A stretch of DNA of 64,000 bases from Erpobdella octoculata (Eukaryota; Annelida; Clitellata; Hirudinida; Erpobdellidae): NCBI GenBank assembly GCA_963978895.1, contig OZ022242.1, positions 34,688,173 through 34,752,172 of the forward strand, read 5' to 3'. Below, piece by piece: positions 34,855 to 46,035 of this stretch (within the stretch, counting starts at the first letter, position 1; each line of letters opens with the position of its first letter). Position numbers and translations under genes: made by a program. The notes beneath the pieces were generated by a model, which saw only the letters and a program-made list of their open reading frames with translations, did not search any database and was not told where the DNA came from.

Positions 34855-34969
34855 AAGAGATGATGAAAAGAAGATGCTTCCGCTGTATAACCTCCTGCCA
34901 ATTGAGCGGTCGAGTTCTCTGAAGTCCCTATTTGAAGGGGCATCCGTTCTGTGTGCTTAAGTTTGACTT
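34855..34969 (-). promoter_or_regulatory. CCN: Predicted noncoding first exon of CCN copy 1 (5' UTR with uORF)
   Basis: 114 nt (34856-34969) are identical to 51841-51954, 1.6 kb and 2.0 kb upstream of the two signal-peptide exons and in matching orientation. Both end at a GTGAGT donor; only the base before it differs (T here, C there). It contains an ATG at 34943. Spliced to 33266 this uORF has 30 codons and stops 16 nt before the main ATG. The transcription start is unknown; a (CA)n-like tract flanks its 5' side. Confidence 0.65.
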
Positions 34970-35011
34970 GTGTGTGCGTGTGTGTGTCGTGTGTGTAGGT
35001 GTGTGTTGGTG

Positions 35012-35050
35012 CATGGACGTCTATATAATAGTATTATATAGACGTCCATG
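35012..35050. repeat. Perfect palindrome, 19-bp arms, 1-nt spacer
   Basis: CATGGACGTCTATATAATA at 35012-35030, G at 35031, and its exact reverse complement at 35032-35050. It lies about 40 bp upstream of the CCN copy 1 first exon. Confidence 0.95.
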
Positions 35051-35230
35051 GTTGGTGTTAAGCTACAAATGCTTATAAATAAAATACGTTAAAATAAGAC
35101 TTTATTTATATCAAAGTAATGCGACTTTTGACAACTTTTCTGTCAATTTAAATCATTAAATGTAAATTTAACTCACAATCACAGCTTAATAAAATATGCT
35201 ATTTTTTATTCTTGGAATCCGTTACTTTTT

Positions 35231-35310
35231 AATCGGATTCAAACCCGCTACATTGCCAGAGAACCCAGATGTGCAGCGCTGGCTTAGATAGCGACTACTT
35301 GAAAAGATGT
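35231..35310 (-). mobile_element. tRNA-like SINE head (degenerate)
   Basis: On the minus strand the segment ends AGCGGGTTTGAATCCG, a pol III B box, preceded by about 50 nt of tRNA-like sequence. The cloverleaf is not intact, so a SINE or tRNA relic is more likely than a tRNA gene. Confidence 0.4.
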
Positions 35311-35501
35311 GTTTAAGCACAATCTCTGATCGTTCAGCATCAGACATGTTCATAGGAAGAATTGCGACGGCTAACAATAGTCGGCTATGGTTGATTTAAC
35401 CAGAGCCTAGCAACCAGCAGACAGCAGACTAGCATCTTACTGATAGATTATGACCAAGTACTGCAATACTGCAATGCAGTGGTTTGTATACACACAACAC
35501 A

Positions 35502-35770
<269 letters not shown>

Positions 35771-35889
35771 TTCAAGTTTTAAATTTATTATTTACAAAAC
35801 GTTCTAATACTTGTCGAGATCGTGTCTAAATCGAGGTTATTGAATGTGATGGATTACGATGTGTACCATCGTGTCTATGACGTGTACGG

Positions 35890-36330
<441 letters not shown>

Positions 36331-39143
36331 AGATGACAGTTCATTTTTTTAAATTTTTTATTAAACAAAAATATGTCGTTTTTAAAATTTTCAACCACTA
36401 AATAAAACGATATAATGAACAAATAAAAAAAATTAAAAATGAACTTTTACTTTGAAATGCATAAAAAATGAAATAATTTGTTTCCGTTGTTCGAAAAAAT
36501 CTCTTAAAAAGATTGACAAAACAGAAAAGTGTGGGACGTTTATTTTATATAAACTTTGTCAATCATAGAAACATATAAAAAAAAAGTTCCACACTTTAAT
36601 TTTTTTCAAACTTATTAAAGAGATATTTTCGGACTTGGCTGCTACTTATTTACTACTGAACAAATGCCGAACACAAACTTATGGCAAGCAGGGATGTGCG
36701 CGACGAAGAAATAGAACAATATAACATTTCAAAATAATTTATTTTTACAAACTTTTATTTAGGTTACAATATCTGTTTTTGTGTGTGTGTCTTTCTCTGT
36801 ACGCAAATCTTGCAATTAAAATTTTACCAGCTTTTTGACTAGCTAGGAAACTGAAATTTTCAGCATAGCTTTATATTGGATGACAATACCTGATTCAATT
36901 TAAACAAAAAATTTAGTATTAAACGTTTTTGTAGTAGAAATTTATTTAAATTGGCGCAACATCACATGTTCAAGCGATATAAAGTCGTATTTTTTGTATT
37001 ATTAACTTTTATTTATGTCTAATTTTTAGATTAAATAAAACAAATTGATTTTTCAGGACATTCAATTTCCAACTTCGTACATGATTATTAACATCTGCAA
37101 AAGTGGACGTTTAACTCGATCACCTATTAAAGCTGTTAACTGTTTTTTACTGACTTTGTTTGAATGTCATCACACTAGCAAAGTTTGGACCTAAATTTTG
37201 GAGTAATAAACGGCAATTTCGATAAAGATCTGGAAAATCGAGGAAACACCAAAAGAATGATGAACTAAAATTCAACGTTGAGGAACAAAAACCAGAGGTA
37301 TTACATTACCATAAATTTCTGGAAAGCTATAAAAAAAGAAAAAAAAGCATTTGAAAAAATCAAAAAATAATTAATTTCAAGTTTTTATAATAATTTACTG
37401 CTCGTTGAACTATCTATCTCAAAAACATCATCAGTTTTGGCATCTAGCTATTAAGTAGTGATCCGCCTAGAAAAGAACATAGTCTAATAGTTTTCAGAAA
37501 AACTCGTTACGGCTCTAGAACTATCTCATAGGGGTATCATTTCAGTTTGAAGGCAAACTGTTCGAACACGCCTTTATATATACATGGAATATAAATGCAA
37601 GAAGTAGGCTCTGTCATTCGCCAAAGAACGTGCCAAGTGGTTGGTTATGTGAGTTGCATGTTGTGTGCTTGTGTGTTGTGTTGTGTGCTGTGTGTTGTGT
37701 GTTGTGTGTTGTGTGTTTGTGTGTTGGCGTGCTCTTCGTGCTATGTCGACAATAAAAACAATTCTAAAATTTAGAAAATAAATTTTAAAACATAAAACTA
37801 GATTTAAAAGTCAAAACTTTTAAAATAAAAACGTTAATAATTTTATTATTTATTTATAATATCACAAGGAATATAATTATTTATATTTAATCAATTGTTG
37901 TGATTATTAAAGTTAATTTAACTAAGCTTTTTAATAAATTTGCTATATTAACTTCAGCGCCGGTCTTGCTTGCTTGCTTGAATGTTTGCAAACCTTGTAG
38001 GTAAAAATTACCTAAATTCCCGTCATCCAATCGAGCTGAAATTTGAATATGGACTCGCTCCTCATGACAATGCATTTTATTACAGTTTTAAGAGTTTTTG
38101 GAAAAAATTGTTGTTGAAACTTATCGTTTTAAAACAAAACAAATCAAATACAATTAAATAAATGTTTATATATATAAATTCAAAAAGATGTCATTTGAAA
38201 AATTTTTTGCAAGAAATTAGAAGCCGGAAAATACAGAAATATAAATAATTTGTTAGAAACCTGGTTTCTTACGGCTTGTTTGTTAATATCCTACTACACT
38301 GCGCATATCTCTCAATTAATATCTCAAATTTGTTTCCACGATATCTTATAATAACAATTTTTTTTAATTTCTATTGTATATATCAAAACTGTCAGATTGT
38401 TTTAGGAGTTGACTAGATTTTAAAGTCATGTTTACTATTTGATCTTTGAAAAAAGAATTCCAAAGAATTCTAAAAAAACGAAACATTTTTCAGGAATTAA
38501 TAGAATCCTAATCATATTACTATTTTCAAAGAAAAAAGATTTTACGACCTAAAATACACAAGGGATCGGGCTCTGGGTTTTGTTGATTTAGCTGCAAAAA
38601 CCTAAACTGAAAACAGTCATTTAAAGGAGAAATTACACAATGGATTTTCAAAAAGCTCCTCATGGTTCTGCGACTCATAAATTGTTCAAAGAAATTTTAT
38701 TTTTGTAATTATTTTCATCGCGTAATTGTAAATGTGTTTGTCATCTGGTGTCACGTGACTGCTTAAGGGCAGGCAGCTGATTATAAATGACCATGGAATC
38801 ATATGTATGCAATGTGTAAATATTCATGTATTTGGCTAGCTGCGTCGCCCAGCTAATTTGGTTGTTAGGACTTTAATATGTATAGATTAAAATTTAAGCA
38901 ACATTGGCAATGTCAAAAACAGTTTTTCTTTATTGCAAAATTAAAAAAAAATCGCCTGTTAAAACCAAATGATATACGACACTGTATCTGAAAATGAAGT
39001 TCATTAGACTTTATTATTCACTTGAATCGCTTATAATATATATATATAAATCATCGATTGTGGAAAAGAATAGTGTTTTGTAGAATAGTCATTTCTTGCC
39101 AAACCGTTGAATGAAATACATCACAAGTTTATCGTTCAATCAG
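36331..39143. other. Intergenic region, CCN copy 1 to innexin
   Basis: No gene recognised. Contains a copy of the dispersed repeat (36722-36970, inverted), a TGTGTTGTGTGT-rich tract (37650-37730) and AT-rich unique sequence. A probable innexin polyadenylation signal (AATAAA on the minus strand) is at 39011-39016. Confidence 0.5.
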
Positions 39144-39825
39144 TTACAAGACAGTAGTTTCATTGTGGATTTGATCTTTCATTTTGTGGTTATCCCAGAG
39201 ACGAGAGACGAACTCAGTAGCAGTGATCGTGTTAGTATTACTGTCGAGCATTTTTATTAGAAAAGCTCCGTCAAGCTTCAAGTAATTTTCCACGAACTTG
39301 ACCATGCGTATTCTGTCTTCGGCCGTCTTGATTTTGTCCATCAAGCAAAGGTGCTTCATGACGAACCTGCGTCTGCTGCGTCCGTTGACGAAAAAATACA
39401 CCCATTTGAAGAATGACAAGAGCACAACAACGCCGACGAATATAAGCCACAGCAAGAGAAAGGCGTAGATCTTTTCATTGAAGAGGTTGATGGGAAGCAC
39501 ACACTGAACCGTGTTACGCATAACGTTCCCAAGACGCCGGACTTTGAAATCACACATGGTAACAATGGGGAACCTGCTGGAGTAGGCTGTTCTGTCACCA
39601 ACGAAAAAGCTCTTGATTATTTCAGCTGCGTCCTCCTTGATGAAAAACACCAGACCCAGGAGTTGACCAGTAATTGAGACTAGCGTGAGAAATTTGAAGA
39701 CAAGATAGAGGGAAGCCAAGTAGTTTCCTTTGTTTTTCCTACAACAGCAGCCGCAGATTCGAGAAAAAACATGGTTGATGCTGAAAGTGAAGCTAGTTGG
39801 AATGTCATTTTGAGAATATATGTAT
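39144..39825 (-). CDS. Innexin, exon 2 (C-terminal half)
   Basis: A terminal exon of 682 nt from acceptor ACATTTCAG to TAA at 39144-39146. It begins YIYSQNDIPTSF…SRICGCCCRKNKGNY (cytoplasmic loop), then TM3 (VFKFLTLVSITGQLLGLVFF), extracellular loop 2 with its two cysteines (FPIVTMCDF…NTVQCVLPINLFNEKIY), TM4 (AFLLLWLIFVGVVVLLSFF) and a C-terminal tail of about 90 residues. The typical FP..T.C.F..….C.L..N…K.Y.FLW motif is kept. Innexins form gap junctions and non-junctional channels in the plasma membrane of protostomes and cnidarians. Confidence 0.93.
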
Positions 39826-39961
39826 CTGAAATGTATTCATTTATTTTATGTCAATTATTTATATAATTAAAAATATGAGTTACATATAATTATATTGATA
39901 AAAGCAAGCTGTTCTATAAAAATAACCAAAACCACTTATGATGCAATACAAAAAATCTAAC
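39826..39961 (-). other. Innexin intron (136 bp)
   Basis: GTTAGA donor at 39961 and TTTCAG acceptor at 39826. The split codon AG|A encodes Arg, and the joined protein reads KITDR-YIYSQ across it. Confidence 0.85.
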
Positions 39962-40452
39962 CTGTCTGTTATTTTGACCATAGATTGTAGAACCTTTTCT
40001 CGATCTTCTGCGCTTCCATTATTAACATTTCCACCGGCATCAACAATCGTACTGACATTGATCCCAGCTTTACTGCTGAAGTATTTCCAAAACACGACCG
40101 GCATGTAGCAGATAAGAGCCTGGACAGAGAAAACCAAGAAGAGCCACTGGTAGTAAGAAACACGGGGCTGTCTCGGGCGGAGATGTTCTTCTGGAAAGTT
40201 TCTCTGGAGTGGAAGATAATACGTACCTCCAATCCAGCAGAAGTTGTTTGTGTATTCTATCTGGTTTCCCGTAAACTCGGCGGGCGCCCAGCACTTGATG
40301 GGCTCGCCAACGAACTGCTTACTGGTGATGATGATGGCGAAGAAGAGGAGCATGGCTACAGTAGTCGTGCAAGCCAGGCTGCTGGCCAAGTCGATGTCGC
40401 TTCTTCTCTTGACATCTGGAATTTTTCCGAAAAATCCCAAAATTGCTGACAT
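39962..40452 (-). CDS. Innexin, exon 1 (N-terminal half)
   Basis: From ATG 40452 it encodes 163 complete codons plus two bases. Features: N-terminal helix (MSAILGFFGKIPDVKRRSDI), TM1 (TTTVAMLLFFAIIITSKQFV), the first extracellular loop with GEPIKCWAPAEF…NNFCWIGGTYYLP (two cysteines), the innexin signature YYQW, TM2 (LFLVFSVQALICYMPVVFW), and the start of the cytoplasmic loop. With exon 2 the protein is 390 residues, normal for the family. The sequence before the ATG (TTTATTTATTTAG) resembles a splice acceptor, so a noncoding upstream exon is likely. The gene lies between the two CCN promoters. Confidence 0.93.
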
Positions 40453-42841
40453 GTCACTAAATAAATAAAGAAAGATATCAGCGACAATAACTCATGTGCC
40501 ATCAATTTTTGCATTAAAGTTGTGGGAAAGCATATAAAATAAGATTACAAACCAACCTTTAGGAGTTTAATTGAGACCGCAAAATCAAGTAGTTCCAGCG
40601 ATAATAGGAAATTCTAAAAATTATCAAATGAAGTAAGTTGTTAATAAGCTAAACTCGAACAATGACGAAACTTAAATGTTGCATGTAGAAAACGAAAGTT
40701 TTTACTTCAACTAAGAATATATTTAGTTTTAAACGACATACATACGTGAACTATCCAGTTTTATCAAATCAGTAATTGAAACTAACGTTAAAACTCGATA
40801 TGTAGTAGCCAGTAGCCCGAACAAGTGAAAAGCTACACGCGATAAAACATAACAAAGAAAACTCAAGGTACCATAGATTTCATAGATTGTTATCAACCGG
40901 GTTAACAACAAAAAGGCTATTCCATTATAAATTTCCAACGCTGAGCCTATAATTGAGAAGTAGGATTATAAACTTACAAGTTTTATATTGTTCTTTATTT
41001 TGAATTAAGTTTCGTCTTTCCAAATCACGTCCGAAAAGTAAAATTACACAGCTAACTAATAGTAGCTAGCGAGTTGCTTGTTAGCTACGTGTCTAAATGC
41101 ATTACTCTGAGGCCCAATTAATGTAATTAATAATTATGGTAGTATATTAATAAAAAAAAAAGACTTTAGAACAAATTTACCGAATGAACATGTAAGCTTG
41201 CCACTTGCTTAGATAACTGAACTAGTCACAAATAATCAACTGAAACTGCACTGACCTCCTACGTTTGCATATTATAATGAACTATTTTAAACAGATGGTT
41301 AGTTTAACCCGTTGTTTTTGCACTTGATAGGTATAACAAAGCTCTTAATTTTCCGACTGATTAAAATAATATGCGCGAAAATCTTGGCGGGCAGCTTACT
41401 CATGTTACAAACGAAAACGACTTGAATTGATTCCTGCATCATTTACAAAGAATCACGTTTTAATTTAAGTTTAAAATTTATCTCTATTGATAAACAAAAC
41501 CCAACTTCCGTGGCATTATTATCACCTGTTGTTGAACAGCTGACTGTTGTCTACTTTTAGTATATCATCGAAGGACAACTGGGTTATATACGTAGCCGGC
41601 TGAGATATTGCCACAGGTGTGAACGTTTGCTCAGTCTACTAATAATTAGAATATTTATAACTTAACACTAAATTTCCTAAGATACTTCAAAATGGTTTTA
41701 TTTTAATTCAGAAATTACCATGCTAATTATTTATTCAGTGCATCATTCTTAGCAAAGCCAAAAACAGTAGGATAATCTATTTGCTTTAAAGAAAAAGTTG
41801 CGTCATAATTTTACTCACTACTTGTAATTTCTTAGACGTCGTGAAATTTATTTAAGCCGACATTGTTATGTTTGAACGTGTGTAAATAAGGAAACCACGG
41901 ATATCATGATATAATAACAAGTTATCCTTTAAGGAAGCCCTTCCTATGGGAAATTCGATTGCATAACTATTTAGAGAAAACGCTTTACAATTTAAAATGG
42001 CCTACGAAGTATAAACTCAATTGTTTGTTGTTGCTTCAATAATTCTCTCGAATTCTCTTTATGGGGTGATGCGAAAGATGAATAGTTCTGTTTATTATGA
42101 CTATGCTACTATACTACTATTACAGATGTTTAATTATTCAAAAGTTATTTTCAACAAAATGTAGCGGGTTATTTTGTAGCAATATAAACAAATGTAATTT
42201 ATGGAATGGCGAGTTTTGTGGCGTTTCGTGTCAACCCAAGAATAACGTTTGTTTGTTAGCACAGATCCCCGAGGTATCGGGTACAACTTATATTAAACCT
42301 GCCATAAGCTACCCGATTGTGATCCAAATCGGAATATTAAAATATTACCAAAATGCTGATGCAAAGAAAATTATTTTATTTATAGCACGACTTGAAATTA
42401 TGTAATAAAAGTATTCATTTGCATGATAGTGTTAAATTTATTTGCATAATATCACTCCATAAAAGTTGCAAGGCCAATTGTCGCAAGGCAATGCTAATTG
42501 ATGCAAAGCTAATAGTCGTAAGGCCACATTTCAAAAGGGATGCCAGAATCTATTCCGAATGAGCGAAAAATATTTTTAGAAAAAATACCTACTACGACCA
42601 GCCCTCGTACATCAGGATTTTTTTAGAGAAACAGGTTTTTGAGAAAAAAATTAAATTAAAAATAACAATTGAACAACGGAAAATTCGTACCGGAACAAAA
42701 CGAAGTTTTCCATTGTTTATAAAAACTTTTTGTTTGCATTGCAGACTTGACTAAAAAAATAATATTTTTTTAAACAAAAAATATTTGTTAAAAAGCTATA
42801 TCTTTCTTATACGAGAAAATATTATTAGGTTTTCGATGTGT
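40453..42841. other. Region upstream of innexin
   Basis: No certain gene. A minus-strand frame at 40729-40938 ends YRVLTLVSITDL, resembling innexin TM3, perhaps a relic. A plus-strand frame at 42140-42403 is cysteine-rich but unrecognised. Short GCAAGGC-type repeats lie near 42468-42530. Confidence 0.45.
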
Positions 42842-42913
42842 TCCCACATGGTCTAGTGGTTAGGATTCCAGCCTTTCACGTTGGCGGCCCGGGTTCGATT
42901 CCCGGTGTGGGAA
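42842..42913 (+). tRNA. tRNA-Glu(UUC): tRNA-Glu (UUC)
   Basis: 72 nt with a perfect acceptor stem (TCCCACA / TGTGGGA), discriminator A, A box TGGTCTAGTGG, B box GGTTCGATTCC, and an anticodon loop CTTTCAC with anticodon TTC at 42875-42877. No intron. A run of five T at 42920-42924 gives a pol III terminator. It looks fully functional. Confidence 0.97.
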
Positions 42914-43118
42914 GAAGTCTTTTTATATTCGCAAGTAATTCAAGAAGGCGTTAAAATAGTACCAAGTTGTTTTTTTGCAATTTATAAAAAACACAAAAAT
43001 TAGAAAAACGTTTATTTGCGAATTATGTATTTTTGATCTTATAAGGTGTTTTAAAAGAAATTGAAACTCTATTAAAGATATTAAAATGCTCACAGAAAAT
43101 GAATACTGAAATACTGAC

Positions 43119-43194
43119 CTGCACTAATAGTCGACAACATCACAATAAGTGCCATCAGGTACAGAACAATAAAGATTTTCTTCATGGTTTTCAT
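43119..43194 (-). CDS. Orphan signal-peptide exon of an unknown secreted protein
   Basis: From ATG 43194 it encodes MKTMKKIFIVLYLMALIVML then STISA, a short basic n-region, a 17-residue hydrophobic core and a small-residue cleavage region. It ends in a good donor, GCAG|GTCAGT, in phase 1. I could not find the next exon between here and the innexin, so the mature protein is unknown. The layout (tiny first exon coding only a signal peptide) is common for secreted peptides in invertebrates. A chance frame is possible, but the Kozak-side ATGs plus donor make it credible. Confidence 0.45.
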
Positions 43195-44229
43195 GTTTAA
43201 CAAACTTTCTAAACTCTGAAGCAATCAGCAGCTGGACTATTTAAGAAAATTCAAAATTAGAAAGTGACATTTAATCAATAAACTTGTAACAAACAGGTTT
43301 AATTTATCTATATTTCAAAAGAAACAGCTAAATGGGTTAAACAGATGGCGCACATGTAGTACCCGACAACCCGGGTAGTCAGATTTAGAGCATGCTGATA
43401 AAAAATAAAATTTCTGTCTCTATTCTATTTTAATTTCAACAAACCGTAAAATAAATTAACATTTATCTAAATAATATTACTAATATTTTTTATACTAATA
43501 TAACCCTCCAAAAACATCCAGAAATAATTATAAGTGCTGCTGGCTAAAATTTGGTCAATTTAACTGGTTTTATTTCAACTCATTGTGCTAAGGAAAAGTC
43601 TTGGTTCAACTCATTGTGCTATGGAAAAGTAACATGAAAACAAGCAACATCCTGACAAAAAAAAAGAAATTTCCTGGTATTTGGCATTGGATCTGAAGGC
43701 CAGTGGTTTCAAGGTAGAAGTTTTTTCAGTCGAGGTTTGATTTACACCAATTACTTTTATATTTTTTAGGTACATCCCAACGGTCCACGCGTAACCTCAT
43801 AAAGTCGGTCAAGTGAATGAATTGAGCATTTCGTCGCCATGTTGTTTCAATGAAAACATGACATTCCGATGATATTCAAACTCGCTGAAGCATGTCTTTC
43901 ACTGATAGCAAAAAATGAGAATGTTTAAGGCTAGATTTTCAAGTTGGCTTTAAAGCGCCGCCTAGCGATTATTTCGAAACCGGCACAAAAAATGTTCATC
44001 GAGCCAAATCTTGAACAAGTTCAAAGAAAGTTTACTCGCAATTTAGTTTACACAAAAATTCTTTAATTTAGCTTTTTTATTTTGCAATTTTTTCAGAATA
44101 AATTGGCATAAAAGTAATAATAAGTATCAAAATTAACAATTTGACACATTGTTTGTTTTTTTCGCCTTTTTATCATAATTTGAATTAATTTGAAACCATT
44201 ATATATGAAACTAGATCGGTCAAAAACTT
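43195..44229. other. Intergenic region between the signal-peptide exon and tRNA-Trp
   Basis: AT-rich and without a recognised gene. A tRNA-like segment with a B-box-like GAGGTTTGATTTAC near 43690-43750 suggests another degenerate SINE head. A short direct repeat (CAACTCATTGTGCTA) lies at 43577 and 43607. Confidence 0.4.
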
Positions 44230-44301
44230 TGACCCCGACGTGATTTGAACACGCAACCTTCTGATCTGGAGTCAGACGCGCTACCGTTGCGCCACGGAGT
44301 C
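44230..44301 (-). tRNA. tRNA-Trp(CCA): tRNA-Trp (CCA)
   Basis: 72 nt. The minus strand reads GACTCCGTGGCGCAACGGTA…, with acceptor stem GACTCCG / CGGGGTC (one G-T wobble), anticodon CCA at 44269-44267, and B box GTTCAAATC. Almost the universal animal tRNA-Trp sequence. A T5 terminator on the minus strand lies at 44226-44222. No intron. Confidence 0.97.
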
Positions 44302-45504
44302 CGCTGGGCTTAAAAGCTTAATTTTTTATTCAAAACCCTTATAACACTTTTTTCTTGTTTTTCAACAACAATATTAAGATAGCAGTTGAAGGTATTAAAA
44401 CATAAAAATATATAAAAGTTGTATTTTGTGGTATTTAAATGTGGCAATATGCTATCCAAAAAACTTCTCGCCTTAAAAAAAGATTATTGACGACAAGTAA
44501 AAATGTTAAAACTTATTTGCCACTTTTTTGCCTCAAAGCGTAAAATCTATGTAAAAATATAAAAAAAAAATTTTTCTTTTCCTCGGAACTTAAAATAACA
44601 TGTATAGTAGCGAAAAAATACGGCTAACAAAAATGACGGCTGCCCTCCGGTGTGGAACGTATAATTTCGTGAGTGCGCCCATGCACGTGAAACGTCACTT
44701 GAGAGGTGCTAAATTGTAATTAGAAGCAAAAACGACAAAATTCAGTCTTTTGGCGACCCCACCTAGCTTTTGTTAGGTTCCTTAATGAATAAGTCAAGAC
44801 ATTTCTCTCCAAAAAATGCTTCAGTTGTGGAAATAATGCTGATTTATTTGCATAGACAAAACCACCGCGTAATGTTAACATTTACGGAAAGTGTCCATTA
44901 AAAAGCTTTAGATTATAATTCATAATTCATTTTTAGTATTTCAGTGTCAACTCGTACCACCTGATCTTCCGTAACTTTCTATATTTGAAAATTGAATAAA
45001 ACATTACTACTAATTTAAATAAGTGATTAATGCTTGCATTCTTGCTTTTCTAATTCTGAGATTTTTAAAACAGGAAATATACTTCTAGAAGTATATCAAA
45101 CTATGCGCTTTAAATATTCTGTATTTAACAGAATCGCTTTTCGGCTATATTTCTTCATTATCTTCTAATAAGATGAATGAGTTAATTTATTAAATAAATC
45201 TAATTTAACTAAAAAAACAAGTGAACCGTAAAAAACTTCGTTTTCACAACGTTTTTTCGTGATTGCAGCGACTCTTTTTAATTGCGTTGGCGACTTTCCT
45301 AATTAATCGCCATATTTAATTTTATTTTGCTGAAAATATTTAAGAAACTCTTCGAATCAGGATTAAAGTAGAAGAATAGTGCATTGTCGTCTGGTTTAGA
45401 GCAATATAAAAAGTTTCAGAGCTGTAACTTGTCGGAAAATGTTCTAAAAATTAATTGCAAAATTTCGCGGACAGACAGACAAACAAACACACAAGAGAGT
45501 GACT

Positions 45505-45670
45505 TTAGAACAAATAAATGAAAAAACGAGTTTTTAACACAAACTTTAATTTCAAATACACTTGATTTAGAAATACGAAAGATGTTCAAATTAAATTGTT
45601 TTTTTTTTTAATAGAATCTTGTATTGTCATCCAATATAAAGCTATGCTGAAAGTTTCAGCTTTGAAATTC
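45505..45670 (+). repeat. Dispersed repeat (CTGAAAGTTTCAGC family), copy 3
   Basis: Carries ACGAGTTTTTAACACAAAC, TTTCAAATACACTTGATTTA, CCAATATAAAGCTATGCTG and AAAGTTTCAGCTT, matching the copy at 33289. A related segment ending GGACAGACAGACAAACAAAC precedes it at 45410-45490. Confidence 0.7.
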
Positions 45671-45845
45671 CTACTTACAAAGCCTGCCCTGAGGAAGTTT
45701 GACGGAAAACTTCTTTTGTGAGTTTTCACTTGAAGAGTTACTGCGTGTTCTTATTCAGTCAAAAGTCAAAAGCTGCTCGCTCGTTCCAATAAGGATCCAC
45801 TTATTACTAAAATTCCTTGACATTGTTATTTGATAATTTTGATAA

Positions 45846-46035
45846 AAATTTGATTTTGTTTAACAATTTGATTTTGTTTAACAATTTGATAATTTTTTTA
45901 ACAATTTGATAATTTTTTTAACAATTTAATAATTTTTTTAACAATTTGATAATTTTTTTAACAATTTGATAATTTTTTTAACAATTTGATAATTTTTTAA
46001 CTATTTGATTTTGTTTAACAATTTGATAATTTTTA
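45846..46035 (+). repeat. 20-bp tandem repeat (AACAATTTGATAATTTTTTT)
   Basis: About nine copies with small length changes in the T run and one G-to-A variant. Confidence 0.9.
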
